This document shows, piece by piece, positions 29,338 through 40,917 of a DNA stretch of 64,000 nt (position 1 is its first letter; each line of letters begins with the position of its first letter). The DNA comes from Diacronema lutheri. Lineage: Eukaryota > Haptophyta > Pavlovophyceae > Pavlovales > Pavlovaceae. Made by a program: the position numbers and the translations under genes. The stretch is taken from NCBI GenBank assembly GCA_019448385.1, contig JAGTXO010000003.1, forward strand, positions 558,001-622,000, written 5' to 3'. The notes beneath the pieces were generated by a model. The model did not search any database and was not told the origin of the DNA. It worked only from the letters and a program-made list of their open reading frames with translations.

Positions 29338-31282
29338 ATGCCGCGCGAGATCATGTGGGCGCGGCGCGCGCCGCCGCGCGGCGCGCCGGCGCACGGGCCG
29401 CGCGCTCCTGGCGGCGCCGTCGCCCGCCAGCCCCTCCGCCGCACGCGCGCCGACCCCGCCCGCGCGCCGCCGCCGTCCCGTCCGCGCGCCGCCGCCGCGC
29501 CGCGCGCGCCCGCGCCCGCGCGCGCAGCACGCTGCAATGCGGCCAGTGCGGCAACCAGATCGGGATGGAGTTTTGGAAGCAGCTGTGCCTCGAGCACGGG
29601 ATCGACCATAGCGGCATGCTTGAGGAGTTCGCCACGCAGGGCACCGATCGCAAGGACGTCTTCTTCTACCAGGCGGACGACGACCACTACGTGCCGCGCG
29701 CGCTGCTGCTTGACCTCGAGCCGCGCGTGCTCACGAACCTCAACACGGAGCTGCCCAAGCTGTTCAACCCGGAGAATGTGTTCATCTCCAAGGAGGGCGG
29801 CGGCGCGGGCAACAACTGGGCCGTCGGTTACGAGTCCGCCGAGAAGGTCCACGAGGAGATCATGGAGATGATCGACCGCGAGGCGGACGGGTCCGAGTCA
29901 CTCGAGGGCTTTGTGCTCGCGCACTCGATCGCGGGAGGGACGGGCTCGGGGATGGGCTCGTACCTGCTCGAGCGGCTGAACGACCACTTCCCGAAGAAGC
30001 TCATCCAGACCTACTCCGTCTTCCCCAACCAAACCGAGATCTCCGACGTGGTCGTGCAGCCGTACAACTCGATGCTCACGCTGAAGCGCCTCACGCTCAA
30101 CGCGGACTGCGTCGTCGTGCTGGACAACACGGCGCTCAATCGAATCGCGGTCGAGCGGATGCACATCGAGAACCCGACCAACTCGCAGATCAACTCTCTC
30201 GTCTCCACCGTCATGTCCGCCTCGACCAACACGCTGCGCTTCCCGGGCTACATGAACAACGACTTGGTCGGCCTCGTCTCGTCGCTTATACCGACGCCGC
30301 GCCTGCACTTCCTCATGACGGGGTACACGCCACTCTCGGTCGTCGACCACGACGCGTCGGGCGTGCGCAAGACCAGCGTGATGGACGTGATGCGCCGCCT
30401 GCTGCAGACCAAGAACATCATGGTCTCGTGCTCGACACGCAAGGGTCCGTGCGAGCCGTGGGGGGGGGAGGGGGGCAAAGACGCTCGCGCGCGCGCCGCG
30501 CGCGCCGTGCGGGCGGCGCGCACGCAGCGCGGCGCCGGCCGCCGACGCGCGCGCCGTGCGGCGCACCGCCGCCGCCTTCGCCTTCGCCTTCGCCGCTGCG
30601 CCGTGGTGGTTGCAGGCTGTTACATTTCGATCCTCGACATCATACAGGGCGAGGTCGACCCGACGCAGGTGCACAAGTCGCTGCAGCGCATCCGAGAGCG
30701 CCGGCTTGCCGCGTTCATCCCGTGGGGGCCGGCGTCCATCCAGGTGGCCCTCTCGCGCAAGTCGCCGTACGTGAAGACGGCACACCGTGTCTCCGGTCTC
30801 ATGCTCGCGAACCACACGTCGATTCACACGCTCTTCAGTCGGGCCATGTCGCAATTCGATAAGCTCAAGAACAGGAACGCGTTCATCGAGGCGTACAGGC
30901 AGACGTCCATGTTCTCGGACGGACTGGGCGAGTTTGACGACGCGAGGTGCGGCGCCACGCGGCGGCGCGGCCGGAGCGCCATCGCGTCGCCATCGCGTCC
31001 CCATCGTGTCGCCATCGTGTCGCCATCGCGTCGCCATCGTGTCGCGCTGCTCTCGCGTGGCGTCGGCGCTGCGCGTGGCGCGGCACGCGCTCAACGCGCC
31101 GCGCGCGGCGCGCCGGCATGGCCCGCGCGCGCCTGCCCGCGCGCAGGGAAGTGGTGGCGTCGCTTATTGACGAGTACAAGGCGAGCGAGTCGCCAGACTA
31201 TATTCAGTGGGGCCTTCAGGAGGAGGAGCGGGCCGTGCACGAGCGGATGGCCGGCGAAAGCGGCGCGATCGAGGCGCGCTGA
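29338..31282 (+). CDS. TUBG: Gamma-tubulin
   Basis: Four exons, 29338-29354, 29528-30444, 30616-30946 and 31147-31282, give 466 aa (family 450-475). The first exon encodes only MPREI plus two bases. Splicing yields [18 protein letters not shown] at the start, the gamma-specific [20 protein letters not shown], the GTP-binding loop GGTGSGMGS, and the joins [19 protein letters not shown] and [14 protein letters not shown]. Gamma-tubulin nucleates microtubules in ring complexes at basal bodies and spindle poles. Intron 2 (171 bp) is in frame and lacks stops, so an unspliced reading would carry a false 57-residue insert. Intron 3 holds an 11-bp minisatellite. The exon-2 gamma-type motifs exclude alpha- and beta-tubulin. 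Confidence 0.95.
30978..31043 (+). repeat. 11-bp minisatellite in gamma-tubulin intron 3
   Basis: Six units of GCCATCGYGTC (one starting C instead of G) run head to tail from 30978 to 31043, entirely within the 200-bp intron. Units differ mainly by C/T at one position. Confidence 0.85.
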
Positions 31283-31390
31283 CCGGCGCGTGCGTCAACC
31301 GCGCGGGCTGCGTGCTGCGCCGCTGCTCGGCGGAAGCGCGCGTATCGTGTGCCTTCCCGTCACTGACTGAGACGAGTCACCACTCTGTAG

Positions 31391-31407
31391 CTTTTTGAAA
31401 AGGGGCG
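31391..31407 (+). promoter_or_regulatory. CTTTTTGAAAAGGGGCG element ahead of the RFD-KH gene
   Basis: The element ends 30 bp before ATG 31438. An almost identical CTTTTGAAAAGGGGCG lies 27 bp before ATG 54926, and a looser copy (CCTTTTTGAAGGGA) 29 bp before ATG 43321. Constant spacing to the start codon suggests a core-promoter or transcription-start element in genes with very short leaders; no transcript data support it here. Confidence 0.35.
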
Positions 31408-31437
31408 TAGGAGCGTGGAGCCCGGAGCCCCTTCGGC

Positions 31438-34400
31438 ATGAGCACCGATGCCGCGCTTCTCGCGCAGGTGCCGGCGGTGAGCTTTGACGTGGGCCCTGGG
31501 CCTGTGGCGCCTGCCCGCCCCGCGGCGAGCGCCGAGCAGCCGCCGCGCGTCGACGAGTCCGCCGTGCCGGCGACGCACGACGGCGCGATGAATGAAGAGG
31601 GGTCGGCGGGCAGCCCGCTCCCCACGCGGCAGCTCACGTGCTTTGAGATGCGCGACGCGGAAGGCGCGTTCGTCGGGATCTGCGGGACGAGCGAGTCGCC
31701 GGCGGTTGTTGGCTCCGTCAGGGCTGAGGGCCAGCCAGACATTCCGATCTCGCTCGGCCAGGTGACCTCCTGCGCGCGCGCGCGCGCGCGCGCGCGCTCG
31801 GGGCGCCGCGCGCTCGGAGCCGCGCGCGCGCGCTTGCGGCACGTCGTCTGCCTGCGCCGCGCAGGCGCGACGGCGCGCCGAGCGTTGCGAGTCTGCGTTC
31901 CTCCGCGCGACGCCCAGCCGCTGTCGGCCCGACCGCCGGCAGCGCCGCGCCGCGCGCGCACGCGCGCCTCGCCCGCGCCTGATCGCGGACTGACGCCACG
32001 CGTCTCTCGCCGTCGTCGCCCCGGCGCGCGCCGTCGCGCCCGTCCGCGCCTGGCGGCCCGGCCGCCCGCTGTCGCACCGCGCCGCGCATCCGGCCACCAC
32101 GGCTGCCTGCCTTCCCGTCCGCCACCAGGTGGTCGAGTGGTGCATTGAATACGAGGATGATCCGCGTCTGCTCCTCCGCACGGCCGCTGCCTGGTATGCA
32201 CTCGAGCAGCCGAGCCAAGCTTACGCGCCGACGTACCGGAGCGGCGACTTTGCGGCGGTGCACGTATGCGCGACCGCGATTGATCTGCTCTCCGCCGACT
32301 GCTCGCCGCCGTACAACACGCTCGTTGACCTGATCCACTCACGCATCAACGCGTCCGAGGCGGGTCGGCTCTTGTCGCCCGAGCAGTGCACGGAGGACGG
32401 CATGCGCAGGCTCGTCGCGTCCAACGCCGGGCTCATCCTCGCGCAGGTGCGCGCCGCGCGCGCGCTGTCGCTCGCCCTGCGCCGCCGGCGCGTGCGCGCG
32501 CGCGCGCGCGCTCCGTGCCGACCGCCGTGGCCGCAACCGACTCGACCGGGACCTCCTCTCGCGGTGCGCTGCTGCTTCGCGGCGACCGCGCGCGCGCCGC
32601 CGCGCGCAGATCGCCGGGCTCGGCGACGAGGCGATGGGTGCGAGCCAGTTCGCGCGAACGCTCCGGCTCGTGCAAAGTCGAAGGGACGAGATTCAGCGCG
32701 GCACCGCCCCAGCGCCGTCTGCAGGCGCGCCCGCGCCGCGCGCGCTGTGCGCGTCCGAGCTTGGCCAAGAGGTTGCGCACGCGGGCGCCGCGCCGTCCGT
32801 CGACGCGGAGCCCGCGTCGCCGAGCGCCGCGTCGGACGAGTCACTCGCGCTTGTGGTCGCGCGCTGCCTCGCCGTGCGCGGCGCGCTCGCGCTCGAGCAG
32901 CTCGAGCAGGCGCTCGCCGCGCAGGAGGGCGACGAGTATGCGTGTGAGGCCTCGCGTGGTGGCCCCGACCCAGCCGCCCTCCAGCCGCTCAGCGCGTGGC
33001 GCCAAGGCGCGCGCGAGTTGCGCGCGGCCGCGCTCGACGCGCTGGTGCGGAGGCTGCCGAAGCGCTTCATCGTCAGCCCGACCGGGAAGGTTGCTCTCCG
33101 CGGCTCGCCGCCCCCATTGAGAAGCGACGCGGCCGCGCCGGCCGTCGGCGCGGCCGACTGTGGCGCGAGCGACGCCAGCTCGCGCGCTGTGGCAAGTGCG
33201 CCAGCCGCGCTGGCCGCCGCGAACGGCGGGGCGGGCGCGCGCCTTGCCGCGCCCACCGCGCCGGTGGCCGCGTGCGGCGTGGCCGTCAGCGCGTCGCAGC
33301 CGCCGCCGCAGCAGCCGCCGCCGCCGTCGTCGGACGCGCGCATCGCGTGGCGCGCGCCGCCCAAGATCGAGCTGACGCCGGGCCTGATCATGCGGCCTGT
33401 TGAGGCGCCGCCGACGGCAGAGGCGACGGCGCAGGCAGAGCGCGCGCAGCGCACGCCGCCGATCGCCACCGAGTCGCTCGCCGGCGTCGGCGAGGCGCAC
33501 GCGCCCGCGCCGCAGCCGCCCGCCGCGTCCAAGCGCGCGCGCGACCCGCGGCAGCGCCCGCCCGCGCTGGCCTCGTCCGCGCAGCCTTCGCTCGAGAGCC
33601 ACGTCGCGCCGGGCGCGAGCGTGTCGCCGGCCGCCAGCGCGCTGCTGCCCTCGCCGCCGCCGCCGCCCGTGCAGGCGCGCGGCGCGCCGACGGCGGCGCC
33701 CGTCGGGCCGTTGTCCGCGCCGTTGGAACTTGGCGGCGGAAGCGGCGTGGGCGGCGCGTCGCGCCTCGCGCTGCCGCTCCCACCACCGCCGCCGAGGCCG
33801 GCGGATGGCGCGACGGGCGAAGGCCAAGCCGCGCCTGCGCCGCCGTCCACGGGTGGCGCGCCGCCAGCGAGCAGCGCGCCGCTCGCGATCGCAGCAGCGG
33901 TCGCCGGCCCGACGCCGCTCGGTGACGGTCGCGTGAGCATCTCGTTGATGCTGCAGACGCCGACGGTTGGCTTCGTGATCGGGCCGGGCGGGCGCAAGGT
34001 GAACGAGATGGAGGCGGCGACGGGGGCACAGGTGGTTATTGTCCAGCGCAAGGATATGCTCCACGGGGCGCCGTGGCAGAGTCTCTCACTCTCAGGGCCG
34101 CCCGAGTGCTGCGCGCGCGCCGAGCAGCTGCTGCGCGCTAAGCTTGCCGAGCTCGATCGCCTCAAACGCGGCGACTGGCTGCGCGACACGGAGCGCGCGC
34201 GGCAGAACGGGCGCGTGCGCGACGCCGACCTGCCGACCGCGCCCCCGCCGTGTGAGATGATCCTTGAGACCGAGTGGCTGCAGCGCGAGGGGCTCGGGCG
34301 CACGTCGGTGCGCGCACCGGTGCCGTCGGCGGCGCAGCAGCAGCAGCTGCTGCTGCAGCAGCCGCCGCCCTCGCCCAACCAGATGCAGCAGCTGCAGCTG

Positions 34401-34752
34401 CAGCAGCAGCAGCAGCAGCTGCTGCCCTCGGGCGAGAGCGTCGTCGCGGCGCTCGCGCGCCGGATGGGCTTTGCGGTGAGCGCCTCGTACATGGCTGCGA
34501 CGGGTGGCGGAGGCGGCGGCGGAGGCGGAGGCGGAGGCGGTTTCGCGCACGCGGCTGGCGGCAACGACGAGCGACACGATGGCGCACGGCCGCGCGGCGC
34601 GCGCGGTCGCGCCGGTCGCGCCGACTCGGCGGGCGACGAGCGCGGCGGTCGCAAGGGCGACGGTGCCGCCGAGCCGCTCTCGGCGCCAGACCGCCTGGCG
34701 CGCGAGCTCGAGGCCAAGGAGAAGGAGATCCAGAGGCTGCGCGAGCAGCTCA

Positions 34753-34795
<43 letters not shown>

Positions 34796-35036
34796 GCGCG
34801 CGGGCGCCGGCCGCGCGCGGCGCGGGCGCAAGTCGGCACAAACGGATTCTGAATCGGATTCGCGCTCGCCATCGCCCGCGCGGCGCAAGAAGGGCAAGGG
34901 CGCGAAGGCCAAGCGCGCGCGCGGCAGCTCATCTGAGTCCGCATCGCCGTCGCGCTCGCCTCGCCGCCGTCGTCGCGCGCGCGACCGCAGCGCGAGCGTC
35001 TCGGACAGCAGCTCGGACGACGACGGCGGTGGCGGC

Positions 35037-35070
<34 letters not shown>

Positions 35071-35879
35071 TGGCACGTCGCAAGAGCTTCTTCGACCAAA
35101 AGCCGCCGGGCGGCGCGAACGCCACGACGGGCGGCGGCAGCGGTGCGGCGGTGATGACGCACACGCTCGCCGTGCCCAACCAGATGGCGGGCGCGTTGAT
35201 CGGCAAGGGCGGCGGCGTCATCCGAGCCCTCGAGGAGCGGTCGGGCTGCAAGATCGTGCTCTCGCGCGAGAGCGCCGACGGCCATGGCATGCGCACCGTC
35301 TCGCTCGTCGGCTCGGCGGAGCAGGTGAACGCGGCAAATGAGCTTGTTGCGACCGTGCTGCGAACGGGCGTGCTGCCGGACGGGCAGGGCGGCAGCGTGC
35401 AGGTTGTGGGTTGCCAGGGCGGGATGGGCGCGGGCGGCGGCGGAGGCGGCGGCGCGCAGGCGGGCGGCGGCGGCGCGTTTGGAGGGATGGGCGGCGGCGG
35501 CATGATGGGCGTGGGCGGTGGCGCGGGCGGCTTTGCGCAGCCGGGGATGGGCTGCGGGTACGGCTGCGGGTTTGGCGCGCAGATGCCGCAGATGGGCCAC
35601 GGCTTTGGCGCGGCGGGTGCGTTTGGTGCCATGTCGGGCTGCAACCAGCCGCGCGGCGGGCCAATGGATGCGATGATGCAGCTGCCGCAGCCGCCGCAGC
35701 CACCCGGCGCGCAGTGGCTCGGAGGGCGGGGCGGGATGGGCGGCATGCCGTTTAACGGCGCGCAGCAGCTGTCCGGCATGTTTGCGATGCAGCCCGGCTT
35801 TCCGCCCGGCGGCATGTCGCTTCCAAACCAGCCGCCGCCGCGCTGGCCGGGCGGGCCGGGCGGCTTTCCCCAGCAGTGA
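31438..35879 (+). CDS. DNMT1-type replication-foci-domain plus two-KH-domain protein
   Basis: Three exons, 31438-31761, 32129-32446 and 32610-35879, give 1303 aa. Residues about 65-205 fit a DNMT1 replication-foci domain: LTCFEMRDAEGAFVG, then across the first splice ISLGQVVEWCIEYEDDPRLL and TAAAWYALEQPSQAYAPTY. A long Ala/Pro-rich stretch follows. KH1 lies at about 658-730 (VGFVIGPGGRKVNEMEAATG). A Gln-rich and several poly-Gly runs, then a charged coil and an RS-like block (SESDSRSPSPARRK, about 958-1020), come before KH2 at about 1063-1130 (AGALIGKGGGVIRALEERSG). The Gly/Met/Gln-rich tail resembles SF1/FUBP-type proteins. KH domains bind single-stranded RNA or DNA; the foci domain suggests nuclear chromatin association (inference). 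Confidence 0.75.
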
Positions 35880-36030
35880 CGATGGCGTCGCTGCGCCGCT
35901 GCACACCATCCTCGCATCGGCCGCAGAGAGACCAACATGACATGCGACGCGCCGAGGCCGGAGTGGTGTGCCCTGTGACCAACCATGTGACGCACACAAC
36001 AACAACCCTTAGGTGACGGTGCAATCCGCC

Positions 36031-37580
36031 TCACATCCCAGAGACGTTTTGGTAAATGCCGATGTGCGCGAACACCTCTGCGGTGAGGTCGACAATCAAC
36101 TGCTGCTCGGCGGTGGGCAGCTCGTCGAGTGAGCGGCAGCCATCGGTATACAGACAGCGCTCGAAAGCAGATGCCGCGTACGCAAAGCCCATGCCGTTTG
36201 GATAGCCCCGCCTTGCGAGGAGGCGAGGCGGGAACGTCGGCAGCGGCTGGACGAAAGAGCGCTGCTCGAGCAGCGGCTGTCCGCAGCACGGCACGGGCGG
36301 CTCGCGCTTGGACGCCGCATCGTCGTACAACGCGTACGAAGCGCGAACGGGACAGTTGGCGGGTCCGTCAATCTCAATTTTGCCGTGCGCGCAGTATATA
36401 GAGAGCGCAAAGTTGGACGAGCGGCGGAGCGACGTGCCAAAGGACGCGCTCGCGCCGCCCGCCGCCACGACGAACGCGACGTCCGTGTCGACGCCGCCCT
36501 CGACCTGGCCGAGCGCGCGGACGTCGAAGCCGCGCGCATCGCCGGGTGCGTTGCCACCCACCGGCTGCGGGAGGAAGAGGGCGGCGAACTGCACGAGGTA
36601 GCATCCCATGTCGAGCATCGCGCCGCCGCCGAGCGACGCGAGCGAGAACCGATCGCCGCCCGGCACGCGCACGGCTTGGAAGGCCATGTCACCCTGCACG
36701 TGCACGACGTCGCCAAGGAGGCCGGAGCGCGCGACGGCCTTCGCCCACTTGATCGCCGGGAAGAAGCGCGTCCAGAAGTTGGTGACGAAGAGCAGGTCGC
36801 GCTCGGCTGCGAGCTTGACGAGCTGCGCAAACTCAGCCGAGCCGACGGTCGCGGGCTTCTCGAGGAGGACGTGCTTGCCGTGGAGCAGCATCAGCCGCGC
36901 GTTGGCAAAGTGCGCATTGTTTGTCGTCGCCTGTAAGGCGCGCGCGCGCGCGTGAGCACGCGTGGCGCGCGCGCAGCATCGGCACGCTCCGCCGGCCTCC
37001 GCTCGCGGGCGGTGGGGCAGGCGCGCGTGCGCTCGACCGGCGCGCGCACAATGTACACCGCCTGCACGCTGCTGTCGCGTGCGAGCTCCTCGTACGAGCC
37101 GTAGGCGCGCGGGATGCGAAACAAGCGCGCAAAGTCTGTAGCGCGATCGAGCGCATTGGGAAGCGAGCCCGCACCGACCGCGCCGATCTTGGCGCCCATC
37201 GCCGAGAGCGCGGCCGTGAAGTCGCCCGCGATGCGCCCCGGCCCGCAGATGCCCCACACAACGCGCGAGCCGTCCTTGGGCAGCACGTCGGTGAGCACGG
37301 GGAAGCCGTAAGAGTCCAGCTCGGGAAGTACGCTCGGTGCAACCGCGTAGCTGGAAGCCGCATGCCGCTGCGTTTGCACGCGCGCCGGAGCGCCGCCGCG
37401 CGCGGCGTGCGGCATGTTTGCGGCGGCGAGCGCGACGAGGGCGACGGCGAGGAGCGCGCCCGCGAGGCCGATGGTGCGCAGGCGGTGCGCACGCAACGCT
37501 GATGAAGGGCTCGGCACACCGCCCACCAGCGGCACCGCGTTGAGCGGGCCGTCCTCCTCGCTCCGCGCGCGCGCAAACAT
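36031..37580 (-). CDS. GFO/IDH/MocA oxidoreductase, dihydrodiol-dehydrogenase-like
   Basis: Exons 37580-37050 and 36930-36031 give 476 aa; the intron is 119 bp. A membrane anchor or signal sequence (TIGLAGALLAVALVALAAA, about residues 34-52) is followed by the Rossmann NAD(P) site VVWGICGPGRIAGDF. Splicing joins VQAVYI to ATTNNAHFANARLMLLHGKH, then the family signature VLLEKPATV. The C-terminal half carries GGGAMLDMGCYLVQF, as in trans-1,2-dihydrobenzene-1,2-diol dehydrogenases and sugar dehydrogenases. It probably oxidises a sugar or diol with NADP+, perhaps in the ER or secretory lumen given the anchor. The exact substrate is unknown. Two CCAAT motifs lie just upstream of the start (37632 and 37649 region). 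Confidence 0.85.
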
Positions 37581-37692
37581 GCCCGAGGCCCGTACGCCGG
37601 CAGGGCGGTCGCAGGTTTGACGTCGATCCACCAATCAAGTGAGAGTCCAACCAATCTGATCGAAGCGAAACACGACATTTCAAACTTGAAAT

Positions 37693-39516
37693 TTATAATT
37701 TATTTACTGCCGAGCCCGCAGCGGCGCTGCCCGGCCCGACGTAGGGTGGCGCGCGCGCTCGATCCGTCCAGTTGTCGATGGCGCGCTCGAACTCGTCGTC
37801 CGCCCATGTGGCCAGTTCGCTGTCTGCGGGCAGCCGCGGCGCGAGCGGCTCGAGCTCGAGCAGCTTTGTGAGCATGTGCAGAGCAGCGCGCGGGCGGAAC
37901 TGCGGCACCATGTGCCCAGAGCCGTGCACCGTGGCAAATGCGAGACCGTGCTCGTACTCCACGACGGAGCCGCCGAACTGTACGCCCGCGTCGCGCAGCG
38001 CGAGCGACGGGCCGAAGAGCACGGGCTTGGCGCGGATCAGCGCCTCGGAGGCCGCGCTCGCGTTGAAAAACCACGGCCGGTACCCGCCGCCGCGCAGCTC
38101 GGCAAAGCCGACGCGCTTGATCGCCTCGCGCGTGCCCTCGTAGCTGACGCACGGGTCGGTGTCGCCGTTGAAGACGAGCGTGCGCTTGAGCTTTGGCGCA
38201 ATGTCGCGGTAGATTTCGATCATGGATGGCGTGCCAGGTGACGCCTGCGCGTTGCACGCCGAGTAGTCGGAGCTGTACGTCCACAACGCCTCCGGGCCTG
38301 GCCACGCCTTTGCGGGCGACGTGTCCACGTGCAGCGCGCGCCGCACGTCCGCGCGATTCATCCACGCGGCGGTCAGTGCGTCGAGCGAGCCAAGGGCGTC
38401 GAAGGATGTCGTCGCGGCCGGGCCGAACAGCGTCAGATCGTTGAGGAACGCACGCGGCCACTCTTGCGAGAAGCCGTGCGACGTGATGGCGAGGAAGGTG
38501 CGCGACGCGACGCGGCACTCGGCGGCGAGAGAAGGATCGACGGCCGCCGTGGCGCGCAGGCTTGGCTGGTGCATTGGCTGGTGCTCGTCGCCAGTTGTCG
38601 CGCGGCCTGCGCCGAGCCAACGGCCGGCCGTGCGGCGCGAGGGCATGCGCAGCTTGCAGCGGTGCCAGAGCAGCTCGAAGAGCTCGCGGGGCAGGAAGCC
38701 ATACTTGTGCGAGTACCAGATCATGTCCATCGATTCCGCCTGGCACTCGTTATCCGTGCACGGGTCGCCGACTGCAAGGCCCGCGAGCGGCACGACTCGC
38801 GCGGCGTGCTCAAGCAGCTCGCGGGCGAGCGTCGGCACGTACACGCCGGCGTAGCTGAGGCGGGCAAAGCGAGGCACGCGCGCGTGGCGGGCGACGCGTC
38901 ACTCGAAGGGCTCGGACGGCGCGTCGGTTGGTCGGTCAGAAGCGCGGCGCGCGCGTGAGGCGCGACGTGCTCGGCGCGCGCACGATTCCCCAGTCAGAAA
39001 GAGGTCAGTCGAGCGCAGCTCGGGGAAGAGCCGTGTGTAAAAGTCGAGCACGGCGGCACGCGCGGCGCGCGCTGTCGACTTGTCACTGTTAGCGCAGCCC
39101 ATGCCCTTGAGCTGCGCCGCGCAGTACGAGTACCCGACGCCTGCGGGCGACTCGAGGACAAGAAGGTGCGCACGCGTCGTCCACGCGTAGGGGTTTTCAA
39201 AGAGGCCGCCCGTCGCGTTGATGAGAAGCGGGCCCAGCTCTTGGAGCAGGCCAAGGTAGGACGAGCTGCCCGGCCCGCCATTCATCCACAGCACGACCGG
39301 TGTGGTGGACGGGTCGGCGCCGTTTGAGCACGCGACAAAGTGGTAGTGCAGACGCGTGCCCGGCTCGACCGCGTCCGCCGAGAGAAAGCCTGAATACGTG
39401 TCGGTCGGCGGCGCGCCCCACATAGGCAGGTCGCGCACGTAGTCGGCGTCCCGCGCCGGCAGCGCCGCAAACTGTCGTGCGCCGGCGGTGCTCAGCGCGC
39501 CGAGCAGCAGCAGCAT
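37693..39516 (-). CDS. Serine carboxypeptidase (S10 family)
   Basis: Exons 39516-38984 and 38854-37693 give 564 aa; the intron is 129 bp. A signal peptide (MLLLLGALSTAGARQF) precedes the classic S10 order: PVVLWMNGGPGSSS oxyanion region, LLVLESPAGVGYSY, nucleophile S178 in TGESYAGVYVPTLA (the Ser codon is split by the intron), the catalytic Asp in NGDTDPCV, and H492 in HGSGHMVPQ. It should cleave C-terminal residues in the vacuole or lysosome, or be secreted. About 60 residues near 240-300 are an insertion relative to usual 450-500-aa enzymes and might hide a further intron. AATAAA overlaps the stop region (VNKL then TAA), a likely poly(A) signal. Confidence 0.93.
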
Positions 39517-39732
39517 GGTGCTCAAGGGCTCACCGATTTCGGACGCCGATTTGCGATGGGGACTTCCGACAGGCGTGGCCCGGCGTGGCCTTCTTCATGT
39601 CACCGTCGTCCGTCGTCCGTCCCCTTCGCGCCCGCGCGACAACAACGTGAGTGCGATGCCGTGCCGAGTCTGCCTGACGCCAGCTCAGGCAGTCGGGCTT
39701 CCCGCGGCCCACCGCCGGCATCGGCTTTGGAC

Positions 39733-40039
39733 TCAGTGCACGCCGCCTTGGCGCATGTGGTTGCGCGCGCCTGGGAGCACGAGCATCGCGTGCGCCGCCT
39801 CGATCCGCTTCCACGCCTCCGTGTCCGACACTGAGCGGACGAGCGCCGAGCACGCGCACCAGCACAGGCTGAGCAGAGCGCCGCCGATGGCAAACGTTGC
39901 GCCGGTCACGCCGGTTGCACTGCCCGGGCTGGCCCAGTCCAACTTTGCAAAGATGTACAGTGCGCCGTCTTCGTCCGCCCCGCTCAGCCGGTAGTAGCAC
40001 AGCGTGAACGCGATATATGCGAGCGCAAATAGCTGTACC

Positions 40040-40073
<34 letters not shown>

Positions 40074-40812
40074 AGGGGAGGGGGGATGTGAGCGCAAGCG
40101 CGAGCGATCCGTCAGCGCGAAGATGCATGGTCACGTGGCGCACCATGGGCCAGATGGCGAGGAACACATGGTACGAGAAGTTGTTCAAGAACATGGACAC
40201 CAGCATCAGCACGACTGGTGGCTCGCGCGCATCCATAAATGGCGCCGTCCGGCCAAGGCCGCCGAAGGACGGCACGAGCTCGAGCGCCATCGACACGATC
40301 GACATGGGCAGCGCGATGGCGTAGAGAAACCAGAGGAACGAAACGTACCACGGCGTGAGCGCGGGCGAACGTGGCTCGGGCGTGCCCGCGAGCAGCAGCG
40401 CACGTACGTGCACGCCGACTGAGGCGACGAGGTAGACGAGCACACAGCTGTCGACCCACGACGAGAAGTGGATCGCCCAGAAGCGCAGCCCGCCGAGTGG
40501 GCCGGGCGCGTACTGGGCGAGCACAAAAGCAAAGTAGACGGCCATCAGCGCACACAGGCCGATGCGGAGCAGCAGAAGCGTCGTGTGCGAGCGCATCGCG
40601 CGTGACGTGGCAAACGCGTAGCGCCAGTCGCCGCCCTCGAGGTCCATGTCAAAGTTGTCAAAGGCCCACGCGTTGGAGATGTAACGGAAGCACCCGCCAC
40701 ACACGCCCATGTTCCGACGCACCGTCGCTTGCCGCTTGAGCGGCGCATCCGACGGCGGGTCGGCTGACACCAGCGGCCGCGCGTCCTGCGGGCCCGACGC
40801 GCACAGCCCCAT
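39733..40812 (-). CDS. Multi-pass membrane protein with N-myristoylation motif
   Basis: Exons 40812-40144 and 40032-39733 give 322 aa. The start MGLCAS is a typical N-myristoylation plus palmitoylation signal. Six or seven hydrophobic segments follow, including LLLLRIGLCALMAVYFAFVL, WVDSCVLVYLVASVGVHV, FLWFLYAIALPMSIVSMALE and LFALAYIAFTLCYYRL. The layout, with an FWAIHFSSW region after the first span, is loosely like rolling-stone/AIG1 proteins, but this is weak. The 111-bp intron is in frame, stop-free, and contains a 31-nt C tract (coding strand) just before its TACAG acceptor. Read unspliced, it would insert poly-Pro between two membrane spans, which argues that it is removed. Confidence 0.65.
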
Positions 40813-40917
40813 CACGAATTTACTCTCAAAAACGTCGGCGGCAGTTTTCAGTTTTGACTGTTGACTCTATGGGTCCTTTGTGGTGTTCAGACAGCCGTCG
40901 TCGGTGGTCGGCGCTTG

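Noticed and set aside
32693-36289. 1198-codon minus-strand frame opposite the KH gene
   Set aside because: Pro/Ser/Cys-rich antisense of poly-Gly and Ala tracts; the plus strand encodes two clear KH domains.
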